From Polaribacter sp. (GTDB taxonomy: Bacteria > Bacteroidota > Bacteroidia > Flavobacteriales > Flavobacteriaceae): DNA of 64,000 nucleotides. The notes below the pieces were generated by a model, which saw nothing but the letters and a program-made list of their open reading frames with translations, had not been told where the DNA came from and did not search any database. The stretch covers positions 1 to 64,000 of the forward strand of contig JAQXEU010000003.1 in the NCBI GenBank assembly GCA_029250685.1, read 5' to 3'. The position numbers and the translations under genes are program-made. Of the stretch, positions 26,179 through 34,066 are shown piece after piece (the stretch's first letter is position 1; each line of letters opens with the position of its first letter).

Positions 26179-26985
26179 ATGAATATCAAAACTTTTATTG
26201 TAGATTCTTTTACAAATATACCTTTTAGAGGAAATCCAGCAGGGGTCTGTCTATTAGAAGAAGCTATAAGTATTGAAATAATGCAATCAATTGCATCTGA
26301 ACTAAATTTATCTGAAACCGCTTTTTTGTTAAAAACTAAAAACAACCATTTTACAATAAGATATTTTACACCAACTATTGAGATTGATTTTTGTGGACAT
26401 GCAACTTTGGCCGCTTCAAAGATAATTTTAGATAAATTCAATAATGAGACTGTTAATTTCACTACTCATAAAGGATTGCAATTAAATGCTAATATTGAAG
26501 GTGAATATATAAAGATGTTATTCCCTTTGTATCTAACAACTGATTATAATACAAATCAAAAACTTAATGATGCATTTGGTATAGAAAATGCTATTTCTAC
26601 GAAATTTTCAAAAGATTTGGATATGCTTATCATTGAAGTAAAAGACAAACAAACTCTTTTGGATATAAATCCAGACTATCAAAAAGCCATTGAAAGTTCT
26701 AAAACTATAAAAGAAGTTGTTATAACTTCAAAATCGGAAGATAAAGGTTATGATTTTTATTCAAGATGCTTCTGTCCTTGGATTGGTATTAATGAAGATC
26801 CCGTAACAGGTGCTTCCCACTCTGTTTTAGCAAAATATTGGAGCGTCATTTTAAACAAGAAAGAAATGTCAGCATTTCAATTATCAGACCGAGGTGGTTT
26901 TTTAAAATTGAAAATAATAAATGATACCGAATTGGAGGTTAGAAGTAATGCCAGAATTGTATTTGAAGGAGAAATTAAATTATAA
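26179..26985 (+). CDS. PhzF family isomerase/epimerase-like protein
   Basis: A 268-residue protein of the PhzF superfamily (two diaminopimelate-epimerase-like halves). Family motifs are VDSFTNIPFRGNPAGVC, LNLSETAFL with the conserved glutamate, IDFCGHATLAAS and EDPVTGASH. True PhzF isomerises an intermediate of phenazine synthesis, but most members have unknown substrates. No phenazine genes are near, so only the family is called. It sits as a single gene between spacers A and B. Confidence 0.9.
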   Translation: MNIKTFIVDSFTNIPFRGNPAGVCLLEEAISIEIMQSIASELNLSETAFLLKTKNNHFTIRYFTPTIEIDFCGHATLAASKIILDKFNNETVNFTTHKGLQLNANIEGEYIKMLFPLYLTTDYNTNQKLNDAFGIENAISTKFSKDLDMLIIEVKDKQTLLDINPDYQKAIESSKTIKEVVITSKSEDKGYDFYSRCFCPWIGINEDPVTGASHSVLAKYWSVILNKKEMSAFQLSDRGGFLKLKIINDTELEVRSNARIVFEGEIKL

Positions 26986-26994
26986 AAAGCTTAT

Positions 26995-27067
26995 AACACC
27001 TTATAAAATTAATTGCTGCGGAATTCCTTCATCGGAATTCACGCGAATTAATTATCTTTCGCATTGG
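26995..27067 (+). repeat. Cassette-type hairpin spacer B, best-formed
   Basis: A nearly perfect hairpin: AATTAATT-g-C-t-GCG-GAATTCC (27007-27027) pairs with GGAATTC-a-CGCGAATTAATT (27034-27053) around a 6-base loop. Only single bulged bases interrupt the stem. Bulges lying mainly on one arm are a feature of integron attC sites. The outer end ATTGG (27063-27067) lies where attC-like sites carry their core. Confidence 0.65.
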
Positions 27068-27085
27068 TAAAAACATTTTTAACAA

Positions 27086-27790
27086 ATGAAAGAACATCTT
27101 ACTCTTTTAATTGATGACAAGAACATCGATTTATGGAATGATTTAAGTAACATATATGAAATTGAATTAATTGCTAGTCCAGAAGAAAATTACATATCTA
27201 AAGTTTCAGGCAAGAGTGCAACTATCGGCATTTATGAAAGTGATCTTAATGCAACTTCTTTTACAAATCAGTTATTGCATATATACTTAAAATCAAAGAA
27301 TGTAAAAATTACAGAAGATTTCTATACTGCCTTAGAAAAACCTGAGAATATTAATACTCTTTTTTCTGATGGCTTAAAAGAACATGTAACGTATTGTTTA
27401 GAACTTGAATTAACACGTCCTCTATTTTTAAAAATGGGTTATGAAAATCAACTTATCACAAGTGATTTTAATGAACCTAAAATGAATAAAAAGATGCTAG
27501 ATGTTCTCTTTAAAAGGTATAAAAATAAAGACGTTTATGACAGAGAAGCTGTAGATTTTTTTATCGGTACATTCTTCGCAATGAAGTCTTGTAATAATCC
27601 TGCTTTTAAGTATCATAAACACTTCATCGCTTTTCAAGATTTAGATAAAGAATTGTATACCACATTATCAGAATTCTGGCTAGATTGGAAAACCTTTGAC
27701 ATGGAAGATCCTGAAGATAGCTATGATAAAATTTTGCAATATTTTATTGAAGATCTTGTGGGTTGGATATCAGAAAAAACCATCTCTTAA
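27086..27790 (+). CDS. Unrecognised 234-residue protein of the cassette island
   Basis: A soluble, acidic protein without signal peptide or membrane helices. Nothing in it matched a family I know. A mid-protein segment with cysteines and histidines (THYC-like HVTYCLEL, later [14 protein letters not shown]) is notable but no metal site can be assigned. It is followed after 23 bases by the VF530 gene without a spacer, so the two would form a two-gene cassette. Start at the ATG 18 bases after spacer B. Confidence 0.6.
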   Translation: MKEHLTLLIDDKNIDLWNDLSNIYEIELIASPEENYISKVSGKSATIGIYESDLNATSFTNQLLHIYLKSKNVKITEDFYTALEKPENINTLFSDGLKEHVTYCLELELTRPLFLKMGYENQLITSDFNEPKMNKKMLDVLFKRYKNKDVYDREAVDFFIGTFFAMKSCNNPAFKYHKHFIAFQDLDKELYTTLSEFWLDWKTFDMEDPEDSYDKILQYFIEDLVGWISEKTIS

Positions 27791-27813
27791 AACAGTTCTT
27801 AATAGTACAAACA

Positions 27814-28164
27814 ATGAACACAAATAACATTGACAACAACAAACCAACAGATACACAAAAGCAATCTGACGAACTTTCTAGTGAAAAGAAACCTACAAAA
27901 CGCATACGAAGGCAAGCTACAGAAGAACAATTAAGTAACCCGTTTCATGGAGTTAAACTTGTAGAAGTACTAGAACGTCTGGTAGCGCATTATGGTTGGG
28001 AATACCTAGGAGAACGTGTCAATATTCGCTGTTTTATAAATAACCCATCAATGAAATCGAGCTTAGGCTTTTTAAGAAAAACTACTTGGGCAAGAGAACA
28101 TGTAGAGGATCTTTATTTGGAAATGTTAGACGAAAAAGAAGATAAACCTAAAGAGAATAATTAA
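27814..28164 (+). CDS. VF530 family DNA-binding protein (DUF2132)
   Basis: A 116-residue protein. The ATG at 27814 is chosen because the track start at 27763 lies inside the previous gene. After a charged low-complexity N-terminus (about 1-45), the VF530 domain follows: [44 protein letters not shown] and [15 protein letters not shown]530 proteins are small helical domains reported to bind double-stranded DNA. Family call is strong; biological role unknown. Confidence 0.88.
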   Translation: MNTNNIDNNKPTDTQKQSDELSSEKKPTKRIRRQATEEQLSNPFHGVKLVEVLERLVAHYGWEYLGERVNIRCFINNPSMKSSLGFLRKTTWAREHVEDLYLEMLDEKEDKPKENN

Positions 28165-28170
28165 AAAGTA

Positions 28171-28215
28171 AGTTAATTGCTGAAACACGCAATTATCATA
28201 TACAAGACCATTAGC
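28171..28215 (+). repeat. Cassette-type spacer C, shortened
   Basis: TTAATTGC (28173-28180) and GCAATTAT (28189-28196) form a short stem around an 8-base loop. The right-hand tail CATATACAAGACCATTAGC has no left partner, so the left arm seems truncated. The core AGTTAATTGCTG matches the AATTAATTGCT core of spacers A and B. Confidence 0.5.
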
Positions 28216-28226
28216 AATAAATAAAA

Positions 28227-28766
28227 ATGAAGTTTGAAGAAATAATAACTGACAGATTAATTTTGAGAAAATTTACTCAAGAAAGTTTTGATGCTATTTA
28301 TTCTGATATGTCTCAAGAGGAACAATTAGATATTCTTGGTTTAAATTCGATTGAAAAATTATTGGAAGAAAAAGAAAAGTATAAAAAAGGCCTTTCTACA
28401 TATAATAAGAAATTTCTTTACCATCAATTAATAGATAAAAAAACAAGTGCGATTATTGGTTGGTGTGGATTTCATACTTGGTACACTGACCACAATCGAG
28501 CAGAAATAGGATATGGACTGTTTGATAATAACTATAAAAGTAAAGGCATCATGTCAGAAGCAATAGTATCAATTGTTAATTATGGGTTTCATAATATGAA
28601 TTTAGAAAGAATAGAAGCATTTGTAAGTCCAAATAATATGCCTTCGATAAAATTGCTAAAAAGAATAAAATTTAAGGAAGAGGGTTTATTAAAACACCAT
28701 TATTTTGATAATAATAAAATGGATGATTCAATAGTATTTGCCTTATTGAGATTTGAATATAAATAA
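28227..28766 (+). CDS. GNAT family N-acetyltransferase (RimJ/RimL-like)
   Basis: A 179-residue acetyltransferase. It has the typical RimJ/RimL opening (ITDRLILRKFT), the acetyl-CoA segment (RAEIGYGLFDNNYKSKGIMSEA) and the C-terminal NLERIEAFVSPNNMPSIKLL…GF-like core. It would transfer acetyl from acetyl-CoA to an unknown amine, possibly a protein N-terminus or an antibiotic. It is a single gene between spacers C and D, as is common for cassette cargo. Confidence 0.9.
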   Translation: MKFEEIITDRLILRKFTQESFDAIYSDMSQEEQLDILGLNSIEKLLEEKEKYKKGLSTYNKKFLYHQLIDKKTSAIIGWCGFHTWYTDHNRAEIGYGLFDNNYKSKGIMSEAIVSIVNYGFHNMNLERIEAFVSPNNMPSIKLLKRIKFKEEGLLKHHYFDNNKMDDSIVFALLRFEYK

Positions 28767-28768
28767 AC

Positions 28769-28860
28769 ATTGCTTACAACGTAAGTAATTCATTGCTAGT
28801 ACTCGCAATCTTCGCGAATTTTTTATTCAGTTATTATTTGCTAAATTTAGTACCTAATAA
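28769..28860 (+). repeat. Cassette-type spacer D, degenerate
   Basis: The left end ATTGCTTACAACGTAAGTAATTCATTGCT resembles the start of spacer A (TTGCCAACAATGTGTCTAATTAATTGCT). The right arm is poorly matched. It marks the right end of the cassette-like run. Confidence 0.4.
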
Positions 28861-28881
28861 TATGCTACAACTTTTAACCAA

Positions 28882-29082
28882 ATGTCTCAAAAAATAAAAC
28901 CAAACTTTTTCTCCATAGTAATAGTCATCATTTTAGGTGGAGCACTTTACAAACAATTTGACTTCCAAAATTTCACATTTGAAAAACCTGCATTAGCCAT
29001 TGTTTATATCTTCGCATTCATTATTAGTATTGTAATGATGATAAAAAAATCAAAGAGTAAAGAAAATGAAGAAAAAGAATAA
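28882..29082 (+). CDS. Small membrane protein
   Basis: A 66-residue protein with two predicted hydrophobic segments (FFSIVIVIILGGALY and LAIVYIFAFIISIVMMI) and a charged lysine/glutamate tail. No family recognised. It overlaps the next small gene by 17 bases, so the pair probably forms an operon of tiny membrane proteins. Confidence 0.6.
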   Translation: MSQKIKPNFFSIVIVIILGGALYKQFDFQNFTFEKPALAIVYIFAFIISIVMMIKKSKSKENEEKE

Positions 29083-29245
29083 ACTAGCCTCTGGAATGGC
29101 ACTTGGAATTGTATTTGGAACTGTTGTTGGTGTTTTAACCAAAAATATTGGTCTTTGGCTTGCTGTTGGTATTGCTATTGGTGCAGGAGTTGGAAATTCT
29201 CAAAGACATAAAGCAGAGAAAAAAAATGAAGATGAAGCTAATTAA
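29066..29245 (+). CDS. Small glycine-rich membrane protein
   Basis: A 59-residue ORF not on the track. It starts with a basic MKKKNKLASG, has a glycine-zipper hydrophobic core (GIVFGTVVGVLT, LWLAVGIAIGAGVG) and a charged tail. The Gly spacing suggests close helix packing in the membrane. It overlaps the preceding 66-residue gene, supporting translational coupling. Function unknown. Confidence 0.6.
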   Translation: MKKKNKLASGMALGIVFGTVVGVLTKNIGLWLAVGIAIGAGVGNSQRHKAEKKNEDEAN

Positions 29246-29290
29246 AGCAACTTATTCTTTTTAAATTCGCAGTACTCCATTTAATACAAC

Positions 29291-32203
29291 ATGATTGACA
29301 ACTCTGTTTTAGCTGCATTGCAAACTTCATTAAAAGGAGAAATCTTTTTTGATGCATTATACAAGTCAATGTATGCCACAGATGCTTCTGTATATCGTAA
29401 AACTCCGGTAGCAGTTGCTTTTCCAAAAAATGCAGCAGATATTCAGCAATTAATTGCTTTTGCTACCAAAAATGAGATTACGTTAATTCCAAGAACAGCA
29501 GGAACTTCATTAGCAGGGCAATGTGTAGGAAACGGAATTGTGGTAGATGTATCTAAACATTTTACCAACATCATTTCTTTTGATGAAAAAGAAAAAACAA
29601 TTACGGTTGAACCTGGTATTATTCGTGATGATTTAAATCGTTATTTAAAACCTTTTGGTTTATTTTTTGGCCCAAATACCTCAACATCTAACCGCTGTAT
29701 GATTGGCGGTATGGTTGGGAATAATTCATCAGGAAGTACTTCTATTCGTTATGGAGTTACACGCGATAAAGTAATTTCAATCGATACAATTCTAAGTGAT
29801 GGAACTTTGGCAACATTTTCTGAAATAACTTCGGAGGAATTCAAACAGAAAACCGAATTAGAATCTTTAGAAGGAAACATTTACAAATCGATTTATTCAG
29901 AATTGATTTACGATTCTGTGCAAGAAGAAATTAAAAAAGAATTTCCGAAAGAAAGTATTCACAGAAGAAATACTGGTTACGCAGTTGATGAATTTTTAAA
30001 ATCAGATTTATTTGGTGGAACAGCATCAAGCATAAATTTGGCAAAATTATTAGCAGGAAGTGAAGGAACACTGGCTTTTTCTACTGCAATTACGATTCAG
30101 TTAGATAATTTACAACCGAAAGAAAGTATTCTAATAACTTCTCACTTCAACAGTATTAACGAAAGTTTAAAAGCGACGTTAGTGACCATGAATCACAACT
30201 TATATGCTTGTGAGTTGATGGATAAAGTAATTTTAGATTGTACGAAAGAGAACAGAGAGCAAGCAAAAAATAGGTTTTTTTTAAAAGAGGATCCAGCGGC
30301 AATTTTAATTTTAGAAGTTGCTGCAAATACTATTGAAGAAGCAGAAATTTTAGCAAATAATTTAATTGCTGATTTAAAGAAAAATAACTTCGGATATCAC
30401 CATCCAAAAATCTATGGAGATGATATTCAAAAAATATTTGAACTCCGAAAAGCTGGTTTGGGTTTATTAGGGAATATGATTGGCGATAAAAAAGCCGTTG
30501 CTTGTATTGAAGATACTGCAGTTGCTTTAGAAGATTTACCAAATTATATTGAAGAGTTTACCAAAATGATGAAAACCTACCAACAAAAAACGGTGTATTA
30601 CGCACATGCTGGTGCTGGTGAAATTCATTTACGTCCGATTTTAAACTTAAAGAAAAAAGAAGATGTTGTGCTGTTTAGAAAAATCACCACAGAAACTGCA
30701 AAACTAGTAAAGAAATACAAGGGCTCTTTTAGTGGAGAACACGGAGACGGAATTGTACGAGCAGAATTTATTCCATTAATGATTGGCGAAGAAAATTATC
30801 AATTATTACGTAGAATTAAAAAAGCATTTGATCCAAACAACGTTTTTAACAAAGGAAAAATTACGGATGCTATTCCGATGGATAAAAGTTTGCGTTATGA
30901 GATGGATAGAACAGAACCAACAATAAAAACCATTCAAGATTTTTCTGAAAGCGAAGGAATTTTAAAATTGACCGAAAAATGTAACGGCTCAGGAGATTGT
31001 AGAAAATCTGCAGAAGCTGGCGGAACAATGTGTCCGAGTTACAAAGCAACCAAAAACGAAAAAGATACCACGCGAGCAAGAGCAAACTCTCTTAGAGAGT
31101 TTTTGACTAATTCCAAAAAACACAATAGATTTAATCACACCGAATTAAAAGAAGTTTTCGATTTGTGTTTAAGCTGTAAAGCATGTGCAAGTGAATGTCC
31201 AAGCAATGTTGATGTTGCTGCATTAAAAGCAGAGTTTTTATATCAATATCAAGAAACAAACGGATATTCTTTTAGAAATAAATTATTTGCAAATAATGTG
31301 AAGTATAATAAATTAGGAAGCATCGCTCCAGCTCTAACAAATGTGCTTTTAAATACTTCGTTCGCAAAAGCTGTTATGGGAATTTCACAAAAAAGATCCG
31401 TTCCTAAATTAGCTCCAAAAACATTTGAAAATTGGAATAACAAACGAGATGTCACTTTGAACTCATTAGAGAAGTTTTCTAAAAAAGTATATCTATTCAA
31501 TGATGAATTCACAAATTACTACGATGTTGAAATCGGAAAAGAGGCTGTTTTTCTATTAGAAAAACTTGGGTATTCTGTAAAAGTTATGCAACATTCAGAA
31601 AGCGGAAGAAGTTTTATTTCTAAAGGGTTTTTAAAAGAAGCTAAACAGGTTTGTAATGAAAATATTGATATTTTTAAAGATGTAATTTCAGATGAAACTC
31701 CGTTAATCGGAATTGAGCCATCTGCAATTCTAACTTTTAGAGACGAATATATAAGATTGGCAGATGATAAAGTAGCCGCAGAAGAAATTGCAAAAAACAC
31801 GTTTACAATTGAAGAATTTTTGAATACTGAATATCAAAAAGGAAATATTGATATATCATTATTTACATCAGAAAACAAAACACTTAAGATACACGGACAT
31901 TGTCATCAAAAAGCATTGTCAAGCACTTCAGCTAGTTTTAATATATTAAATATTCCAGAAAATTATTCAGTAACCATACTAAATACAGGATGTTGTGGAA
32001 TGGCTGGTAGTTTTGGTTACGAAAAAGAACACTATCAACTAAGCATGCAAGTTGGTGAAGACACGTTGTTTTCGAAAGTAAGAAACTGTGATTCTGAAAC
32101 AGAAATTATTGCAGCAGGAACAAGTTGCAGACATCAAATTTTTGATGGGACAAATCGTGTTGCTAAACACGCTATAACAGTTTTAAAAGAGGCGCTTATT
32201 TAA
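29291..32203 (+). CDS. FAD-linked oxidase / Fe-S oxidoreductase fusion (D-2-hydroxyacid dehydrogenase type)
   Basis: A 970-residue two-part flavoenzyme. The N-terminal half is a FAD-binding PCMH/GlcD-like domain (PRTAGTSLAGQCVGNG, GGMVGNNSSGS, HAGAGEIHLRP, SGEHGDGIVRAEF). The C-terminal half is GlcF-like, with CNGSGDCRKSAEAGGTMCPSY, the ferredoxin motif CLSCKACASECP, and CCG-type motifs GHCHQKAL and NTGCCGMAG. This layout is that of quinone-linked D-lactate or D-2-hydroxyglutarate dehydrogenases (YdiJ/Dld-II-like). The exact substrate cannot be read. Confidence 0.92.
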   Translation: MIDNSVLAALQTSLKGEIFFDALYKSMYATDASVYRKTPVAVAFPKNAADIQQLIAFATKNEITLIPRTAGTSLAGQCVGNGIVVDVSKHFTNIISFDEKEKTITVEPGIIRDDLNRYLKPFGLFFGPNTSTSNRCMIGGMVGNNSSGSTSIRYGVTRDKVISIDTILSDGTLATFSEITSEEFKQKTELESLEGNIYKSIYSELIYDSVQEEIKKEFPKESIHRRNTGYAVDEFLKSDLFGGTASSINLAKLLAGSEGTLAFSTAITIQLDNLQPKESILITSHFNSINESLKATLVTMNHNLYACELMDKVILDCTKENREQAKNRFFLKEDPAAILILEVAANTIEEAEILANNLIADLKKNNFGYHHPKIYGDDIQKIFELRKAGLGLLGNMIGDKKAVACIEDTAVALEDLPNYIEEFTKMMKTYQQKTVYYAHAGAGEIHLRPILNLKKKEDVVLFRKITTETAKLVKKYKGSFSGEHGDGIVRAEFIPLMIGEENYQLLRRIKKAFDPNNVFNKGKITDAIPMDKSLRYEMDRTEPTIKTIQDFSESEGILKLTEKCNGSGDCRKSAEAGGTMCPSYKATKNEKDTTRARANSLREFLTNSKKHNRFNHTELKEVFDLCLSCKACASECPSNVDVAALKAEFLYQYQETNGYSFRNKLFANNVKYNKLGSIAPALTNVLLNTSFAKAVMGISQKRSVPKLAPKTFENWNNKRDVTLNSLEKFSKKVYLFNDEFTNYYDVEIGKEAVFLLEKLGYSVKVMQHSESGRSFISKGFLKEAKQVCNENIDIFKDVISDETPLIGIEPSAILTFRDEYIRLADDKVAAEEIAKNTFTIEEFLNTEYQKGNIDISLFTSENKTLKIHGHCHQKALSSTSASFNILNIPENYSVTILNTGCCGMAGSFGYEKEHYQLSMQVGEDTLFSKVRNCDSETEIIAAGTSCRHQIFDGTNRVAKHAITVLKEALI

Positions 32204-32266
32204 AATAATTTTAAATAGTTGTAAAAAAAAACGTATTTTAGAATCCTTAATTAAAAAAACATAAAA

Positions 32267-32656
32267 ATGAAACACAGAAATTTTCTAAAGAATAAGTTCG
32301 TAATAGGTATCATGTTAATCATGGTTACTATTGGTTTAACTTCAATGAAACCAGCTACAGTTATTGATCCTTCAGGGGTTTGGGATTACGAAGTTGAAAC
32401 TCCTCAAGGTAATATGACTGGTGAGTTAACAATAAAAAATTCTGATGGTGATTATGCAGTTTCAATAGAAACTGAGCAATTTGGAACATTAGAACTAGGA
32501 AACATTACACTAGAAGGAAATGAAATGACTGCAGACATAGATATGCAAGGTGCAACAGTTGAGTTTTCATTTGAATTTGATGGAGATGCCATGAAAGGTT
32601 CAATAGCTACTCCAGATGGAGATATGGACATTACTGCTAAGAAACGATCGAAATAG
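32267..32656 (+). CDS. Secreted small beta-rich protein
   Basis: A 129-residue protein with an N-terminal signal or anchor (FVIGIMLIMVTIGLTSM) and a short repetitive beta domain (GVWDYEVETPQGNMTGELTI, GNITLEGNEMTADIDMQG, GDAMKGSIATPDGDMDI). It resembles small lipocalin/calycin-like domains of Bacteroidota, but I cannot name the family. An intrinsic terminator follows. Confidence 0.65.
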   Translation: MKHRNFLKNKFVIGIMLIMVTIGLTSMKPATVIDPSGVWDYEVETPQGNMTGELTIKNSDGDYAVSIETEQFGTLELGNITLEGNEMTADIDMQGATVEFSFEFDGDAMKGSIATPDGDMDITAKKRSK

Positions 32657-32683
32657 TTTTACTATTTTAATGATATTTAAAAA

Positions 32684-32717
32684 AGCTTAAAGTATATATT
32701 CTTTAAGCTGTTTTTTT
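32684..32717 (+). terminator. Intrinsic terminator
   Basis: The stem AGCTTAAAG / CTTTAAGCT has an 8-base loop and is followed by a run of T, 28 bases after the small secreted protein gene. Confidence 0.85.
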
Positions 32718-32771
32718 GAATACCCTATCTTTATATGATTTTGAACATTTAAACTCAAATTATTTTTTATT

Positions 32772-34019
32772 TTGAAAAAACAACACAAGGTTACCTCAAT
32801 GTTTGCCCTTATTATTGCTGGGGAAGCTATTTTTTTATTACCATTTATTTTAATGCGAGTTTTTAAACCGGTAATTAGAGAAGCTTTTGTTATTTCGGAT
32901 GCACAAATTGGTGAAGCACAAGCTCTATATGGGATTACAGCTGTAATTTCTTATTTCTTTGGCGGATTTATTGCTGATAAATTAGAAGCTAGAAAGTTAT
33001 TATCTATTTCATTAATTCTTACAGCAATTGGCGGATTTTGGATGACGATGATTCCATCTATTTTTACCTTAAAAATATTATATGCATTTTGGGGTGTTTC
33101 AACAATTTTTTTATTTTGGGCAGCTTTAATTAAAGCTACTCGCCAATGGGGAAATGCGCACAATCAAGGTTTATCTTTTGGATTATTAGATGGAGGAAGA
33201 GGATTTTTTGCTGCAACAATAGCATTATCTGGCGCTGCAATTTTAAGTTTCTTTTTCCCTGCAGATTCAATTGAAATCACTTTTGAAAACAAAGTACAAA
33301 CTCTGCAATATATAATTGGAACTATCACTGCAATTGTATTTTTAGTAGCGCTATTAGTATGGTTTGTTCTACCAAAAGAGGAAATAGAAAAATCAGATTC
33401 TAAAGAATTTCAATTCGATTTTAAACAAGCACTAGGATTAATAAAGCAACGAAAAGTACTTTTTCATTCGTTGATCATTTTATGTGCTTATTGTGCCTAT
33501 AAACTAACGGGAACTTACGGAACGTACGCTCGTGATGTTTGGAATTACTCATTAGAAGAGTCAACATATTTTGCCGTATTTATTCAATATATCAGACCAA
33601 TTGCAGCAATTACTGTTGGTTGGGTTGCTGATAAGTTTGTTCCGTCAAAATTGATCATTCCAAGTTTTACGATTCTAATAATTGCTTCTGCAGTTTTAGG
33701 TTTAGGAATCTTTTATGATCAACCTATCTTTTTATCATTTACATTTTTCGTATTTATGGCATTAGGAACTTATGCTTTAAGAGGTTTGTATTTCGCTATT
33801 ATTGAAGAAACAAAAACACCATTACAATTAACAGGAACTTTAGTCGGAATAATATCAGTAGTTGGATTTACGCCAGATATTTTTATGTCTTTATTCGTTG
33901 GATATATGTTGGGCGAAAATCCAACTATTGTAGAATATCAGAATTTATATTCATTGTTTACAATAATTCCAATCATTGGATTGCTAGCCGCAATAGGATT
34001 TCGAAAAGCTATTAAATAA
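32772..34019 (+). CDS. Major facilitator superfamily transporter
   Basis: A 415-residue integral membrane carrier with about 12 hydrophobic helices. The MFS loop 2-3 signature is represented by GGFIADKLEARKLL, and a second copy lies in the C-terminal half (GWVADKFVPSKLI). The start is a TTG codon; no better ATG lies in frame nearby. Substrate unknown. A hairpin immediately after the stop is shared with valS, which runs toward it. Confidence 0.88.
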   Translation: MKKQHKVTSMFALIIAGEAIFLLPFILMRVFKPVIREAFVISDAQIGEAQALYGITAVISYFFGGFIADKLEARKLLSISLILTAIGGFWMTMIPSIFTLKILYAFWGVSTIFLFWAALIKATRQWGNAHNQGLSFGLLDGGRGFFAATIALSGAAILSFFFPADSIEITFENKVQTLQYIIGTITAIVFLVALLVWFVLPKEEIEKSDSKEFQFDFKQALGLIKQRKVLFHSLIILCAYCAYKLTGTYGTYARDVWNYSLEESTYFAVFIQYIRPIAAITVGWVADKFVPSKLIIPSFTILIIASAVLGLGIFYDQPIFLSFTFFVFMALGTYALRGLYFAIIEETKTPLQLTGTLVGIISVVGFTPDIFMSLFVGYMLGENPTIVEYQNLYSLFTIIPIIGLLAAIGFRKAIK

Positions 34020-34050
34020 AAAAAGCGCCTCAATTAAGGCGCTTTTTATT
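34020..34050. terminator. Bidirectional intrinsic terminator
   Basis: The stem AAAAGCGCCT / AGGCGCTTTT with a 6-base loop lies between the convergent MFS and valS genes, with A and T runs on both sides. Confidence 0.88.
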
Positions 34051-34066
34051 TTATGTTTAGAAATAA

